Below are positions 63,736 to 64,000 of a DNA stretch of 64,000 nucleotides, piece by piece. How positions within the stretch are numbered: position 1 is the stretch's first letter; every line of letters begins with the position of its first letter. The position numbers and the translations under genes were made by a program. A model generated the notes under the pieces. It made no database searches. It had not been told where the DNA came from and saw only the letters and a list, made by a program, of their open reading frames with translations. Source of the stretch: Phytopseudomonas flavescens (GTDB lineage: Bacteria > Pseudomonadota > Gammaproteobacteria > Pseudomonadales > Pseudomonadaceae); the NCBI RefSeq assembly GCF_900100535.1, contig NZ_FNDG01000001.1, forward strand, positions 1 to 64,000, given 5' to 3'.

Positions 63736-64000
63736 TCAGTGCGCCTGCGCCAGCTTGTGATCGTCGAGCTCGTGGGTGTCGATGCGCGCCTCCACCGACA
63801 TCCCCACGCGCAGGTAACCCACCACCGGCTGATCGGCATCGAGCACGATCTTCACCGGAATACGCTGCACCACCTTGGTGAAGTTGCCGGTGGCGTTGTC
63901 CGGCGCCACGGCGGCGAAGGTCACCCCGGTGGCGGGCGCCAGGCTCTCGACGTGCCCGCGCAGTTGCAGGTCCGGGTAGCTGTCGACGCTGATGCTCACC
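63736..64000 (-). CDS. HlyD/EmrA-like membrane-fusion protein, C-terminal part (cut by window end)
   Basis: The last 87 residues of a membrane-fusion protein are visible: VDSYPDLQLRGHVESLAPATG, then ATGNFTKVVQRIPVKIVLDAD and VGYLRVGMSVEARIDTHE, a pattern typical of EmrA-type adaptors. It links an inner-membrane permease to the NodT channel. The permease would lie beyond the window end. The start is not visible. Confidence 0.85.
   Translation of the reverse strand, partial: VSISVDSYPDLQLRGHVESLAPATGVTFAAVAPDNATGNFTKVVQRIPVKIVLDADQPVVGYLRVGMSVEARIDTHELDDHKLAQAH

Noticed and set aside
1-64000. CRISPR arrays, tRNA or rRNA genes
   Set aside because: Looked for regularly spaced repeats and for cloverleaf or rRNA landmarks by eye and saw none; a program such as tRNAscan-SE could still find something missed.

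Overview
The window reads as chromosome of a high-GC gammaproteobacterium, most likely a Pseudomonas in the broad sense. The case rests on gene content and style: HrpA, UvsE, a MocR regulator, three chemotaxis receptors, many LysR/GntR/MarR regulators each beside a transporter, tightly packed operons and strong third-position GC. The species cannot be fixed from the sequence alone. I saw no rRNA, tRNA or CRISPR array.

Layout. 1-353 is the 3' end of an IS481-like transposase. 535-3045 is a hybrid sensor kinase. 3046-4473 is an AT-richer patch with a possible structured RNA, one possibly broken ORF and a small orphan ORF. 4474-4860 is a NUDIX hydrolase. About 5.0-25.7 kb is a catabolic island. 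It holds a LysR regulator, a beta-hydroxyacid dehydrogenase-like enzyme, a hydratase (apparent CTG start), an FMN reductase, a thiolase, a cupin, an MDR dehydrogenase without catalytic zinc ligands, a DUF1185 protein, an FAH-family hydrolase, a VOC protein, an aldehyde dehydrogenase, an MhpA-like flavin hydroxylase, a GntR/FCD regulator, a DUF1097 membrane protein, a GlcG-like protein, and the envelope set DUF1302, DUF1329, YCF48-like and MMPL/RND. A palindrome close to TTTTRTGCAYAAAA recurs in three of its promoter regions, which suggests a local GntR regulon. The enzymes suggest hydroxylation of an aromatic ring, ring cleavage, C-C hydrolysis, aldehyde oxidation and thiolysis. The substrate is unknown, and the envelope module suggests it is hydrophobic.

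25.8-31.2 kb is a stressosome operon (RsbR, RsbS, RsbT, and a fused ATPase/PP2C phosphatase) followed by a histidine kinase and a hybrid response regulator. It is divergent from a chemotaxis receptor (31.5-33.2 kb). 33.3-35.2 kb holds a small membrane protein and a zinc alcohol dehydrogenase. 35.7-40.7 kb holds an unusual four-gene set: a fumarate-reductase-like iron-sulfur protein, an FrdA-like flavoprotein, a NuoF-like NADH dehydrogenase subunit and a DASS-type anion permease, with no membrane anchor genes. I regard it as a candidate soluble NAD(H)-linked dicarboxylate oxidoreductase and the most interesting system here.

40.9-64 kb is mostly housekeeping and accessory genes: a chemotaxis receptor with a C-terminal extra domain, small proteins, a serine hydrolase, HrpA carrying an in-frame hairpin repeat, a DMT exporter divergent from a MocR regulator, two small orphan genes behind a structured leader with a hidden ribosome site, a DUF6630-like protein, an MFS/LysR pair, a tandem-PAS receptor, a MarR regulator divergent from EamA and CynX-type transporters, the UV endonuclease UvsE, and an EmrA/NodT-type efflux operon cut by the window end.
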